This document shows, in pieces, positions 8,263-17,018 of a DNA stretch of 64,000 nt. The stretch's first letter is position 1; each line of letters begins with the position of its first letter. Source of the stretch: Planctomycetota bacterium. Its GTDB lineage: Bacteria; Planctomycetota; UBA1135; GCA-002686595. A model generated the notes under the pieces. It did not search any database, had not been told where the DNA came from, and was given only the letters and a program-made list of their open reading frames with translations. The position numbers were made by a program, and so were the translations under genes. Where the stretch lies: contig JACKHV010000001.1 in the NCBI GenBank assembly GCA_020638835.1, positions 620,001 through 684,000 on the forward strand, read 5' to 3'.

Positions 8263-9975
8263 ATGTCGATCCACAAGCTCCTCTCGCCTTGCGCCGCGCT
8301 CGCTCTCGTCGCTCCGGTCTCCGCCCAGACGATCACCACCCTCGCACTCGCGGGCGACAACGTCGCGGGCGTGGGCAACATCACGAACATCGAGCGCATG
8401 TCCGTGAACAGCGCCGGGCAGTGGGTGATCGAAGTCGACACCGACAACCCGAACACGAACATCGACCACGCGATCCTGTCGAGCGTCGGCTACGGCAACA
8501 GTGAAGGTCAGCCGCTCGCCATGCCCGTCGGCGCGACGCTGTTCAGCACCGCGTCCGTCGACATCAATGGCGGCGACGAGTTGGCGTTCAGCTTCTACCT
8601 GGGCGGCGCGGTCTCCTCCAGCGACAACCGCGGCGTGTACTGGAACAACAACCTGGTGCTGCAGAAGGGCTCGCTCACCACGGCGCCCGGATTCGGTACC
8701 GGAACGGTGATCGTCGACCTCGGGACCACCGTGCTCAACGATTCGAATCAGATGCTGCTCGTGGTCGGCGTCAACGATCCCGGCCTTCCCTCGAGCTACG
8801 ACCGCGCGCTCTTGCGCCTCGACACCGACGGTGCCGGCAACCTCGTCTCGCAGACTGCCGTGGTCAAGAAGGGCGACTTGCGAGGGAACGGTCCGTTCCC
8901 CGTTTCCAATCTGAACACCTCGCTACACAGCTTCGACTTGAACGATTCCGGACAGGCGCTCTACATCGCTCACATGACGACGACGGGCGGAGGCGACACG
9001 GGGATCTTCCTCGACTCCGCGACGATCGCCGAAGAAGGCCAGCCCTCGCCGATCGCAGGTCGCAACTGGCAGAACCTCGGCCTCGACCTGTCGCTGAACA
9101 ACAACGGCGAGTGGGCCTTCACCGGCACCCTCGACGGCGACTTCATGACGAACGCCGTGATCGAGAAGAACGGCGCGATCTTCCGCCAGGAGGGCGACAT
9201 CCTGCCCGAGTCCGGCGGCTTCGGTCTCGACGGATTCGGACACGTGGACCTCGCCGACAACGGGAAGCTCCTGTGGCTGGGTGCCTGGAACACGCAGACC
9301 GAGATGGCGCTGTTCCTCGACGACACGCCCCTCGTCATCCCGGGCGTGACGACCATCGGCGGACAGCTCGTGCAGCACCTGATCGGACCCGGCATCATCG
9401 GCGATCCGGGAGGCTACGCAATCTCGGACAATGGCCGCTGGGTGATCTTCGAGGCGGCGCTGACCGGTGGGCTGCAAGGCGCGTTCCTCATGGAGATCCC
9501 GCCGGAAGCGGACATCATCTGCGTCGGCGACGGCACCTACGATCTCGGCTCGGGTCCCGTCACCTGCCCGTGCGTCAACGAGTCGACGCTGGGAGCCGGT
9601 GAAGGCTGCAAGAACTCGCAGGGGCACGGTGCGATCCTGTCCGTGACCGGCAGCTTCAAAGTCGCGAACGCCGACGCGGTCTTCGCGGCGAGCCAAGCGC
9701 GACCGAGCCAGCCCGGCATGCTCGTGCAGGGCGCGACGCTCACGGCGCTGCCCTTCAAGGACGGCATCCTCTGCATGGGCAACCCGACCGAGCGCGTCGA
9801 AGTGGCCTTCACCGACGCGAGCGGCAATGCAGCGACCGTGGGCAACATCGCCGCGCTCGGCAACTGCGCGCCCGGTGACACGCGCTACTACCAGTACTGG
9901 TACCGCGACCCGCAGCTGTCGCCGTGCGGCTTCGGCTCGAACTTCACGCAGGGCCTCGGGGTCCTCTGGGAGTAG
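8263..9975 (+). CDS. Secreted repeat protein with CPC C-terminal module, paralogue 2
   Basis: A 570-residue exported protein with the same layout as its two neighbours: signal peptide ending VSAQT, then ITTLALAGDNVAG. NNxG-type blades follow (SLNNNGEWAFTG, ISDNGRWVIFEA), then the C-terminal module with CVGDGTYDLG, CPCVNES, CKNSQGHGA and CMGNPTERVEV. The ATG at 8263 is chosen because it starts the signal peptide; an in-frame ATG at 8200 would add polar residues before it. Closer to paralogue 3 than to paralogue 1. The 252-bp gap before it shows no recognisable element. Confidence 0.85.
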   Translation: MSIHKLLSPCAALALVAPVSAQTITTLALAGDNVAGVGNITNIERMSVNSAGQWVIEVDTDNPNTNIDHAILSSVGYGNSEGQPLAMPVGATLFSTASVDINGGDELAFSFYLGGAVSSSDNRGVYWNNNLVLQKGSLTTAPGFGTGTVIVDLGTTVLNDSNQMLLVVGVNDPGLPSSYDRALLRLDTDGAGNLVSQTAVVKKGDLRGNGPFPVSNLNTSLHSFDLNDSGQALYIAHMTTTGGGDTGIFLDSATIAEEGQPSPIAGRNWQNLGLDLSLNNNGEWAFTGTLDGDFMTNAVIEKNGAIFRQEGDILPESGGFGLDGFGHVDLADNGKLLWLGAWNTQTEMALFLDDTPLVIPGVTTIGGQLVQHLIGPGIIGDPGGYAISDNGRWVIFEAALTGGLQGAFLMEIPPEADIICVGDGTYDLGSGPVTCPCVNESTLGAGEGCKNSQGHGAILSVTGSFKVANADAVFAASQARPSQPGMLVQGATLTALPFKDGILCMGNPTERVEVAFTDASGNAATVGNIAALGNCAPGDTRYYQYWYRDPQLSPCGFGSNFTQGLGVLWE

Positions 9976-10181
9976 TTCGGCGCCGTGAGGCCGCCGAGAG
10001 GCGGCGCTTACGCCGTGCAAACAGGGGTCGGTGCGTTTCGGCGCGCCGGCCCCTGGCGCGTTCCGCCCGGCCCTCTAGCATCGGATGGCCGGGCCCGGGG
10101 GGCGTCCGGAGGCTCTGAACCCGTGGCCTCGCCCCTCCGTCGCGCTGCCGGCTCGTCAGCAAACGAATCAAGGAGCCAAGG

Positions 10182-11906
10182 ATGCGAATCCTCACCACCG
10201 GAGCGGGCCTCGGGCTCGCGCTCTCTCTGTCGGGCGGCGCGTACGCGCAGACCATCACGACACTCGTCCTCGAGGGCGACCCGATCGCCGGCGTCGGCAA
10301 CGTGACGCTCATCAACAACCTCGACGTGAACAACAACGGCGACTGGATCGTCGAGGCGGACACCGACAACGCCGTGACGACGGAAGACGTCGTCCTGATC
10401 CAGAACGGCGTGGTCGTCTACCAAGAGGGCCAGGCGCTCTCGCTGCCCGTCGGGGCGTCGCTCAAGGGCTACGACTCGATGAGCCTCAACGAAGCGGGCT
10501 CGATCAGCACGAACTGGTCGCTCAACGGCACGTCCGGCTCGAGCGACGACACCGGCCTGTACTTCGACGGCGCGCTCCTCATCCAGGAGGGCGACATCTC
10601 CACGGCCGCCGGCTTCTCCGCCGGCACGCCGTACATCGGATTCTTCGAGACCTGGAACTCGGACAACAACCAGTTCGCGGTGCTCGCATCCGTGGACGAT
10701 CCGGCGATCGCCTCGACCGTCGACCGTGCGCTCGTGATCATCGCGCACGATGGCGCGGGCAACCTCGTCAGCGAGACGGTGGTGGCCAAGGAAGGCGATC
10801 AGCCCTTCCCCGGCCGCTTCATCACCGAGATCCAGACCGGCCAACACGACGTCGACTTCAGCCAGAACGGTCACGTCGCCTACAACGTCGACGTCGACGG
10901 TTCCGCGGCCGACGACACGGCGATCTTCGTCGACGGCACGCTCATCGCGCGCGAGGGTGACCCCTCCGGCGTGGTCGCCGGCGTCAATTGGTCCAGCCTG
11001 TCCTCTGCCGTTCTTGACGTGAACAACAACGGCAAGGTCGTTTTCCACGGCGACCTCGACACCGGTGGAACGGCGGACGATCGCGTGATCGTCTACGACG
11101 GCACGCTCATCGCGCGCGAGGGCTCCGGTCACCCGGCGATCCCCGCGGGCATGGTGTTCACGAGCTTCGGCAGCGGTCCGATGTACTGCAGCGATTCGGG
11201 AGACGTCGTCTACTTCGGCGACTGGGACGATCCCGACACCACGATCGACACCGGCCTGTTCATCAACGATCAGCTCGTCATCCAAGAGGGCGTCACGGTG
11301 GTTGCCGGCCTCGTCGTCGACGACATCCGCGGCATCTCCGACGGCTTCCGCATGAGCGACGACGGACGCTACGTGATCGTCGAGCTGAACCTCGTCGGCG
11401 GCATCGAGGGTGCGTTCCTCATCGACCGCGGCCCGCTCGCCGAGACGATCTGCGTCGGCGACGGCACCTACGACATCGGCGGCGGCCCGATCGCCTGCCC
11501 GTGCGTGAACGAGTCCACCCTGGGCGCCGGCGAGGGCTGCAAGAACTCGCAGGGCCACGGCGCGAAGCTCTCGGTGTCCGGCAGTCTGACGGTCGCCGCG
11601 GGGAACGCGGTCTTCTCCGCGACGCAAGCGCGTCCGGTGCAGCCCGGCATGCTCGTGCAGGGCGCGACCTTGCAGGCGATCCCGTTCAAGGACGGCATCC
11701 TCTGCATGGGCAACCCGACGGAGCGCGTCGAGGTGGCGTTCACCGACGCGGGCGGCAACGCCCAGACGGTCGGCAACATCGCCGTGCTCGGCAACGTCTC
11801 GCCCGGCGACACGCGCTACTACCAGTATTGGTACCGCGACCCGGCCCTGTCGCCCTGCGGGACGGGCTCCAACTTCAGCCAAGGCCTGAAGGTCGACTGG
11901 CAGTAG
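10182..11906 (+). CDS. Secreted repeat protein with CPC C-terminal module, paralogue 3
   Basis: A 574-residue exported protein with a signal peptide ending AYAQT. The mature start ITTLVLEGDPIAGVGN is nearly that of paralogue 2. Blades contain DVNNNGDWIVEAD, DVNNNGKVVFHGD and MSDDGRYVIVE. The C-terminal module keeps all Cys positions of paralogue 2 (CVGDG, CPCVNES, CKNSQGHGA, CMGNP, SPCGTGSNF). Asp/Asn-rich turns could bind calcium, an inference. Tandem duplication explains the three genes; each has its own upstream gap of 200-300 bp, so they are probably transcribed separately. Confidence 0.85.
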   Translation: MRILTTGAGLGLALSLSGGAYAQTITTLVLEGDPIAGVGNVTLINNLDVNNNGDWIVEADTDNAVTTEDVVLIQNGVVVYQEGQALSLPVGASLKGYDSMSLNEAGSISTNWSLNGTSGSSDDTGLYFDGALLIQEGDISTAAGFSAGTPYIGFFETWNSDNNQFAVLASVDDPAIASTVDRALVIIAHDGAGNLVSETVVAKEGDQPFPGRFITEIQTGQHDVDFSQNGHVAYNVDVDGSAADDTAIFVDGTLIAREGDPSGVVAGVNWSSLSSAVLDVNNNGKVVFHGDLDTGGTADDRVIVYDGTLIAREGSGHPAIPAGMVFTSFGSGPMYCSDSGDVVYFGDWDDPDTTIDTGLFINDQLVIQEGVTVVAGLVVDDIRGISDGFRMSDDGRYVIVELNLVGGIEGAFLIDRGPLAETICVGDGTYDIGGGPIACPCVNESTLGAGEGCKNSQGHGAKLSVSGSLTVAAGNAVFSATQARPVQPGMLVQGATLQAIPFKDGILCMGNPTERVEVAFTDAGGNAQTVGNIAVLGNVSPGDTRYYQYWYRDPALSPCGTGSNFSQGLKVDWQ

Positions 11907-12157
11907 GAGCGACGCCCCTCGGAACGGCGCGAGCGCGGGTGATCCATCGCCCGCGCTCGCGGCTCACTTGGGCCTCCGAGCGGGCTTTGGTCGTGCAGAG
12001 GCCGGCGACGCCCGGGAGCGGCTCGGATCGGCCCCGGGGAAGCCCGTCCCGCGCTGGTATCGCTGCGCTGCAAGTGCTTGCAATAATAGATGGTTACGGC
12101 GGTCCTTCGCCCCGTCCCGAGGGGGCCCCTGGGCCGGCTCGCCGAGGCCGTCTCAGC

Positions 12158-12186
12158 TTGCGGTTCCGAAGGCCGCTCCCTATACT
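12158..12186 (+). promoter_or_regulatory. Sigma-70-like promoter of the thiolase gene
   Basis: TTGCGG (12158-12160 plus 12161-12163), 17 bp and TATACT (12181-12186) lie about 145 nt before the thiolase ATG. The rest of the 425-bp gene-free interval 11907-12331 holds only a short AT-rich patch near 12078-12095 and no repeat I can recognise. Confidence 0.6.
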
Positions 12187-12331
12187 CTTCGCCCTCGAAG
12201 TCGAGCGCTGAGGCTCGCGGACCGCACCCGCGGTCGCGGCTCCCCGCCCCTCGACCGGGGTTCGGCATCCGTGGCCGGACGCCGCACCACCACCGCACTC
12301 CGGCCCCCTGGGGTCAGCCCCCCGAGCGCCC

Positions 12332-13546
12332 ATGCCGCAGCTCTTCGACGACCGCTTCGAGCGGGTCGTGATCACGCACGCCTTGCGCACGCCGATCGGC
12401 AAGTACCTCGGTTCGATGGCGGATCTCTCCGCCGCGGACCTCGGCGCTTCCGTCGTCGGCGACCTGCTCGGCCGCGCCGGCATCGACCCCGCGTCGGTCG
12501 GTGAGCTGATCTTCGGCAACGGCCGCCAGGCCGGCGGCGGTCCGAACGTCGCGCGCCAGATCTCGGTGCGCGCGGGCATCCCGGTCGAGACGCCGGCGTG
12601 GACCATGAACATGGCCTGCGGGTCCGGATTGAAGTCGATCCTGATGGCCGCCGAGTCGATCCAGCTCGGTCGTGCCGACGTCGCCGTCGCCGGCGGCACC
12701 GAGTCGATGTCGGGCCTGCCCTTCTTCCTGCCGAAGATGCGCCAGGGGTACCGCCTCGGCCACGCCAAGGTCGTCGACGCGATGTACCAGGACGGCTTCG
12801 TCTGCCCGATCGCGCAGATGGTGATGGGGGAGACGGCGGAGAAGCTCGCGCAGGACCTCGGCATCCCGCGCAGCCGTCAGGACGAGTTCGCGCTCGCCTC
12901 GCAGCAGAAGGCCGGCACCGCGATCGCGGCGGGGCGCTTCGCCGACGAACTCTCGCCCGTCGAGCTGACGGACCGCAAGGGCAACGTCACCCGCTTCGAC
13001 GTCGACGAACACGTCCGCGCCGACACGACGCTCGAGAAACTCGGCAAGCTGCCGGCCGTCTTCGCCAAGGAAGGCGGCACGGTCAGCGCCGGCAACGCGT
13101 CGGGGATCACCGACGGCGCGGCCGCCGTGCTGCTGATGACCGAGTCGCGCGCGAAGGACCTCGGGCTCGAGGTCCTCGCCTACATCGGCAAGGGCATGCA
13201 GTCCGGCGTCGACCCGAAGATCATGGGCATCGGTCCGGTGCCCGCCGTGCGCGGCCTCGCCGAACGGAACGGACTCGCCGTCCGCGACTACGACCTGATC
13301 GAGCTGAACGAAGCCTTCGCGTCGCAAGTGCTCGCCTGCGACCGCGAGCTCGAGCTGCCGATGGACCGCGTCAACGTGAACGGCGGCGCGATCGCGCTCG
13401 GGCACCCGATCGGCGCCACCGGCGCGCGGATCGTCGTCACGCTGCTCCACGAACTGAAGCGCCGGGGCGGTGAACACGGCCTGGCGACCTTGTGCATCTC
13501 CGGAGGCATGGGCCTCGCCGCGGGATTCCACCGCAGCGGCCTCTAG
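12332..13546 (+). CDS. Acetyl-CoA C-acyltransferase (thiolase) 1
   Basis: A 404-residue cytoplasmic thiolase that condenses or cleaves acyl-CoAs. The acyl-accepting Cys96 sits in NMACGSG. The C-terminal GHPIGATGAR His motif and the CISGGMG second catalytic Cys are intact. Biosynthetic (acetoacetyl-CoA forming) and beta-oxidation thiolases cannot be separated from motifs alone; the adjacent 3-hydroxyacyl-CoA dehydrogenase and crotonase fit either short-chain fatty-acid oxidation or C4 synthesis. The TAG stop is the first part of a 165-bp repeat. Confidence 0.95.
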   Translation: MPQLFDDRFERVVITHALRTPIGKYLGSMADLSAADLGASVVGDLLGRAGIDPASVGELIFGNGRQAGGGPNVARQISVRAGIPVETPAWTMNMACGSGLKSILMAAESIQLGRADVAVAGGTESMSGLPFFLPKMRQGYRLGHAKVVDAMYQDGFVCPIAQMVMGETAEKLAQDLGIPRSRQDEFALASQQKAGTAIAAGRFADELSPVELTDRKGNVTRFDVDEHVRADTTLEKLGKLPAVFAKEGGTVSAGNASGITDGAAAVLLMTESRAKDLGLEVLAYIGKGMQSGVDPKIMGIGPVPAVRGLAERNGLAVRDYDLIELNEAFASQVLACDRELELPMDRVNVNGGAIALGHPIGATGARIVVTLLHELKRRGGEHGLATLCISGGMGLAAGFHRSGL

Positions 13547-13709
13547 GAGCCCGTTGAAGAAGCCATTCGGCGCCATGACGGCATCCTCTGCACCATCTCG
13601 GCACCTGAAGACTCCGCTGAATCTACGGATTCAGCTGCGTTGCCAGGCACCGACCTGGCACAGATGCTACCGCCCGGTCATCCAAAGCACTTCCTCAACG
13701 GACTCCTAG
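13543..13709. repeat. 165-bp MITE-like element A behind thiolase 1
   Basis: Terminal inverted repeats are TAGGAGCCCGTTGAAGAAG on the left (13544-13562) and, reverse-complemented, TAGGAGTCCGTTGAGGAAG on the right. CTAG occurs at both outer ends (13543-13546 and 13706-13709) and could be a target duplication, as some IS5-family elements make at YTAR sites. The left CTAG contains the thiolase stop codon. The interior matches element B at 18222-18386, which is also 165 bp. No coding capacity. Confidence 0.75.
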
Positions 13710-13766
13710 GCGCTCCATCCGGACCCACGAACACGAACGACACTTCCCCCCGAGGACACGAGAGAC

Positions 13767-14660
13767 ATGAACATCAAGAAAGTCGGCGTCGTCGGCTGCG
13801 GCCTGATGGGCCACGGCATCGTCCAAGTCGCGGCCCAGGGCGGCTGCGAGGTGATCGCGCTCGAGACCGAGCAGGCGTTCCTGGACAAGGGCCTCGGCCG
13901 CATCCAGAAGAGCGTCGCGAAGCTCGCCGAGAAGCAGGTCGAGAAGGGCAAGCTCGACGAAGCGCAGGCGAAGGCCTTCGTCGAAGGCACGCTCGGCCGC
14001 ATCAAGGGTTCGACGAACAAGGCGGACCTCGCGGACTGCGACCTCGTGATCGAAGCGATCGTCGAGAACCTCGACGTCAAGAAGGCGCTGTTCGCCGAGC
14101 TGGGCAAGCTCTGCATGGCCGATACGATCTTCGCCTCGAACACCTCGTCCTTCCCGATCGGCGAGATGGCCGACGCGTCCGGACGCCCTGCGCGCTTCGT
14201 CGGCCTGCACTTCTTCAACCCGGTGCAGCTGATGCGCCTCGTCGAAGTCGTGCGCACCGACAAGACCGACGAGAACGTCTTCGCCGCCGCGCGCGCCTTC
14301 GGCGAGTCCTGCGGCAAGACGCCCGTCTCTTGCAAGGATACGCCCGGCTTCGTGGTGAACCGCCTGCTGGTTCCCTACATGACCCAGGCGCTGCTGATGC
14401 TCGAGCGCGGCGACGCGACGAAGGAAGACATCGACACGGCCATGCAGCTCGGCTGTGGCTACCCGATGGGCCCGCTCACGCTGACGGACTACGTCGGCCT
14501 CGACACCACCCTGTTCATCCTGCAGGGCTGGAAGGAACGCTACCCGAACGAACCCGCCTTCGAAGTGCCGAAGATCCTCGAGCGCCTCGTTTCCGAGGGC
14601 AAGCTCGGTCGCAAGACCGGCGAGGGCTTCTACAAGTGGGACGGTGACAAGAAGTCATGA
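13767..14660 (+). CDS. 3-hydroxybutyryl-CoA / 3-hydroxyacyl-CoA dehydrogenase
   Basis: A 297-residue NAD(P)-dependent dehydrogenase that interconverts 3-hydroxyacyl-CoA and 3-oxoacyl-CoA. The Rossmann motif GVVGCGLMGHG is at 8-18; SNTSSFPI and the catalytic His region GLHFFNPVQLM follow (about 130-150). The C-terminal helical domain carries KDTPGFVVNRLLVPY and GPLTLTDYVGLD. Length and motifs fit the short PaaH/Hbd type without a fused hydratase. Its stop overlaps the next start (ATGA at 14657-14660), so it is co-transcribed with the cyclophilin gene. Confidence 0.95.
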   Translation: MNIKKVGVVGCGLMGHGIVQVAAQGGCEVIALETEQAFLDKGLGRIQKSVAKLAEKQVEKGKLDEAQAKAFVEGTLGRIKGSTNKADLADCDLVIEAIVENLDVKKALFAELGKLCMADTIFASNTSSFPIGEMADASGRPARFVGLHFFNPVQLMRLVEVVRTDKTDENVFAAARAFGESCGKTPVSCKDTPGFVVNRLLVPYMTQALLMLERGDATKEDIDTAMQLGCGYPMGPLTLTDYVGLDTTLFILQGWKERYPNEPAFEVPKILERLVSEGKLGRKTGEGFYKWDGDKKS

Positions 14661-15586
14661 TCTGCACTGCTGCACTGCTCGCGTTGATCCCGGCGCTCGC
14701 CGGTGAACCGCAGATCGAGTGGTCCGCGCCGGACCTCTACGTCGACGGCGTGTCCTTCGAGGTCAGCGTCACCGTGACGGCGCCGGCGGACGGCGCTCCC
14801 GTCGCCGGCTGGATGTTGACCCCGTCGGCCTTCACGGTGAACGGCAAGCCGCTCGCCGAGCGCACGGGGACCGAAGTGGTCTCGCTCGCCGGCGGCTCGA
14901 AGCTCGAGCTGAAGTACGACCTCGCGCCCGCGATCGTCGCCTCCGGTCTCGTGACGACGGAGAACTTCAAGCTCGCCTACGCCAAGGAGTACCTGGACGC
15001 GGCGGCGACCGACATCGAAGTGCTCGCGCCGGCGCCCGAAGGCCTGAACTTCATGGAGATGCCCGTCGATCAGCTCGAGAAGTACTGGGTCGTGATCGTC
15101 ACGAACCAGGGCTCGATGATCGCCGAGTTCTGGCCCGACGTCGCGCCGAATCACGTGCGCAACTTCCTCGACCTCTCGTACACCAAGTTCTACGACGGGC
15201 TGAAGTTCCACCGCGTGGTGGCCGGCTTCATGATCCAGAGCGGCTGCCCGCTGGGGACGGGGACGGGCTCGGGGCCGCGCCACTTGAACGCGGAGTTCAG
15301 CCAGAAGCGCCACGTGAGGGGCGTGCTCTCCGCGGCGCGCCTCGGCAACGACATCAACTCGGCGACCAGCCAGTTCTTCGTCGTCCACGGCACCGCGCCG
15401 GGACTCGACGGCAAGTACTCCGCCTTCGGCAAGCTGGTCAAGGGCGAGGACGTGCTCGACAAGATCGCGACCTGCAAGGTGCAACGCAGCCCCAGCGGCG
15501 AACCGTCGCAGCCCGTCGAACCTCAACTCCTGCTGCGCGCGGTCGTCGTCAAGGCGCCCGCGGAGAAGCCGGCCGCCGGCAACTAG
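14657..15586 (+). CDS. Exported cyclophilin-type peptidyl-prolyl isomerase with N-terminal extension
   Basis: A 309-residue protein. A short signal-like leader (MICTAALLALIPALAGEP) is followed by a ~120-residue beta-rich domain of unknown family. The cyclophilin domain (about 145-300) has KFHRVVAGFMIQSGCP, TSQFFVVHG and YSAFGKLVKG. It catalyses proline cis/trans isomerisation, probably outside the cytoplasm. It overlaps the upstream dehydrogenase gene by 4 nt and precedes a second, leaderless cyclophilin, so exported and cytoplasmic isomerases are made from one operon. Confidence 0.9.
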   Translation: MICTAALLALIPALAGEPQIEWSAPDLYVDGVSFEVSVTVTAPADGAPVAGWMLTPSAFTVNGKPLAERTGTEVVSLAGGSKLELKYDLAPAIVASGLVTTENFKLAYAKEYLDAAATDIEVLAPAPEGLNFMEMPVDQLEKYWVVIVTNQGSMIAEFWPDVAPNHVRNFLDLSYTKFYDGLKFHRVVAGFMIQSGCPLGTGTGSGPRHLNAEFSQKRHVRGVLSAARLGNDINSATSQFFVVHGTAPGLDGKYSAFGKLVKGEDVLDKIATCKVQRSPSGEPSQPVEPQLLLRAVVVKAPAEKPAAGN

Positions 15587-15620
15587 CCGCAACCCCCTGA
15601 CGCGAACAAGGCAACCAGAG

Positions 15621-16112
15621 ATGGCCACCCTCGACACCTCCGTGACCGCGGTCCTCAAGACCACGGCCGGCGACATCAAGCTCCAGTTCTATCCCGATAC
15701 GGCACCGCGCCACGTCGAGAACTTCCTGACGCTCGCCGCCAAGGGCTTCTACGACGGCACGATCTTCCACCGCGTGATTCCCGGCTTCATGATCCAGGGC
15801 GGTTGCCCGGACGGAACCGGCATGGGCGGACCGGGCTACAAGGTCGCGCAGGAGTTCAACGACATCCACCACGAGCGCGGCATCCTCTCCGCCGCGCGCG
15901 CGCAGGATCCGAACTCCGCGGGCTCGCAGTTCTTCATCTGCCACGGCGAGGCCGGCTTCCTCGACCGCCAGTACACGGCCTACGGGAAGATGATCGAGGG
16001 CGACGAAGCGCTCGACACGATCGCCAACGCTCCTTGCCGCCGCGGCGGCGAGGGTTCCAGCCCCGTCGAACCGGTCACGATCGAGTCGATCGAGATCATC
16101 CGCTCGAAGTAG
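15621..16112 (+). CDS. Cytoplasmic cyclophilin-type peptidyl-prolyl isomerase
   Basis: A compact 163-residue cyclophilin of bacterial PpiB length without a signal peptide. It carries the family motif IFHRVIPGFMIQGGCP (about 51-66), then SAGSQFFICHG and YTAYGKMIEG. Residues of the active site (Arg in FHR, Phe and Gln in SQFF) are conserved. It lies 34 bp after the exported paralogue and 20 bp before the crotonase gene, inside the acyl-CoA cluster, and is probably co-transcribed with it. Confidence 0.94.
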   Translation: MATLDTSVTAVLKTTAGDIKLQFYPDTAPRHVENFLTLAAKGFYDGTIFHRVIPGFMIQGGCPDGTGMGGPGYKVAQEFNDIHHERGILSAARAQDPNSAGSQFFICHGEAGFLDRQYTAYGKMIEGDEALDTIANAPCRRGGEGSSPVEPVTIESIEIIRSK

Positions 16113-16132
16113 CGCCGCGCGAGGAACACACC

Positions 16133-16915
16133 ATGAGCTACGAGAACATCCTGGTCACCACGGAAGGCGGCGTCGGCAAGGTCGTCGTCAACCGTCCGAA
16201 GGTGATGAACGCGCTGAACCACCAGACGCTGACGGAGATGAGCCACGCCTTCGACGCGCTGGCGAACGACGACAGCGTGCGCGTGGTCGTGATCACGGGC
16301 TCCGGCGACAAGGCGTTCATCGCCGGCGCCGACATCAACGAGCTCGCGAAGATGGAGGCGATGGGGGCGAAGGACGTCGCGTTCTTCGGCCAGCAGGTCT
16401 TCACCAAGCTCGAGCGCATGGGCAAGCCGACGATCGCGATGATCAACGGCTTCGCGCTCGGCGGCGGCATGGAACTGGCGCTTGCTTGCACCCTGCGCAC
16501 CGCGTCGAGCACGGCGCGCGTCGGCCTGCCCGAAGTCAGCCTGGGGATCATCCCCGGCTACGGCGGCACGCAACGCCTCGCTCGCGTCGCGGGACCCGGC
16601 GTCGCGCGCGAGTGGGTCCTCACCGGCGACATGTACAGCGCCGAAGAAGCGCACCGCGTCGGCGTCGTGAACCGACTCTTCGCTCCCGAGGAGCTCGAAG
16701 AGGGCACCATGAATCTCGTCAAGACGCTCCTCTCCCGCGCCCCCGTCGCCCTGCGCCTCGGCATGGAAGCGATCACGCGCGGCATCAACATGTCCCAAGC
16801 TGACGGTGAGATCATGGAGTCCGACATGTTCGGCCTCGCTTCGACCACCGCCGACATGCGCGAAGGCATGACCGCCTTCCTGGAGAAGCGCAAGCCCGCC
16901 TTCACGGGCAAGTAG
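16133..16915 (+). CDS. Enoyl-CoA hydratase (crotonase family)
   Basis: A 260-residue cytoplasmic hydratase that adds water to 2-enoyl-CoA. The oxyanion-hole motif FIAGADINEL is at about 63-72. The second conserved block, INGFALGGGMELALACTLR, spans about 105-123. The catalytic Glu pair of crotonase is represented by GLPEVSLGIIPGYGGTQRL. The ATG at 16133 follows a GAGGAA ribosome-binding site and gives the family start. With the dehydrogenase and two thiolases it completes a short-chain beta-oxidation or reverse pathway. Confidence 0.95.
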   Translation: MSYENILVTTEGGVGKVVVNRPKVMNALNHQTLTEMSHAFDALANDDSVRVVVITGSGDKAFIAGADINELAKMEAMGAKDVAFFGQQVFTKLERMGKPTIAMINGFALGGGMELALACTLRTASSTARVGLPEVSLGIIPGYGGTQRLARVAGPGVAREWVLTGDMYSAEEAHRVGVVNRLFAPEELEEGTMNLVKTLLSRAPVALRLGMEAITRGINMSQADGEIMESDMFGLASTTADMREGMTAFLEKRKPAFTGK

Positions 16916-17018
16916 GCGACGCGCCCGCGCGACTCACACCTTCGCCGAGGGCCGCTGCGGTTCTCGGCCACCGCACATTGGCGGGCAAGCTGCCCGCTCG
17001 AAGATCGAGGTTGAACGA

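Noticed and set aside
10008..11882. Long minus-strand open frame opposite secreted paralogue 3
   Set aside because: Similar shadows lie opposite all three paralogues; composition bias only.
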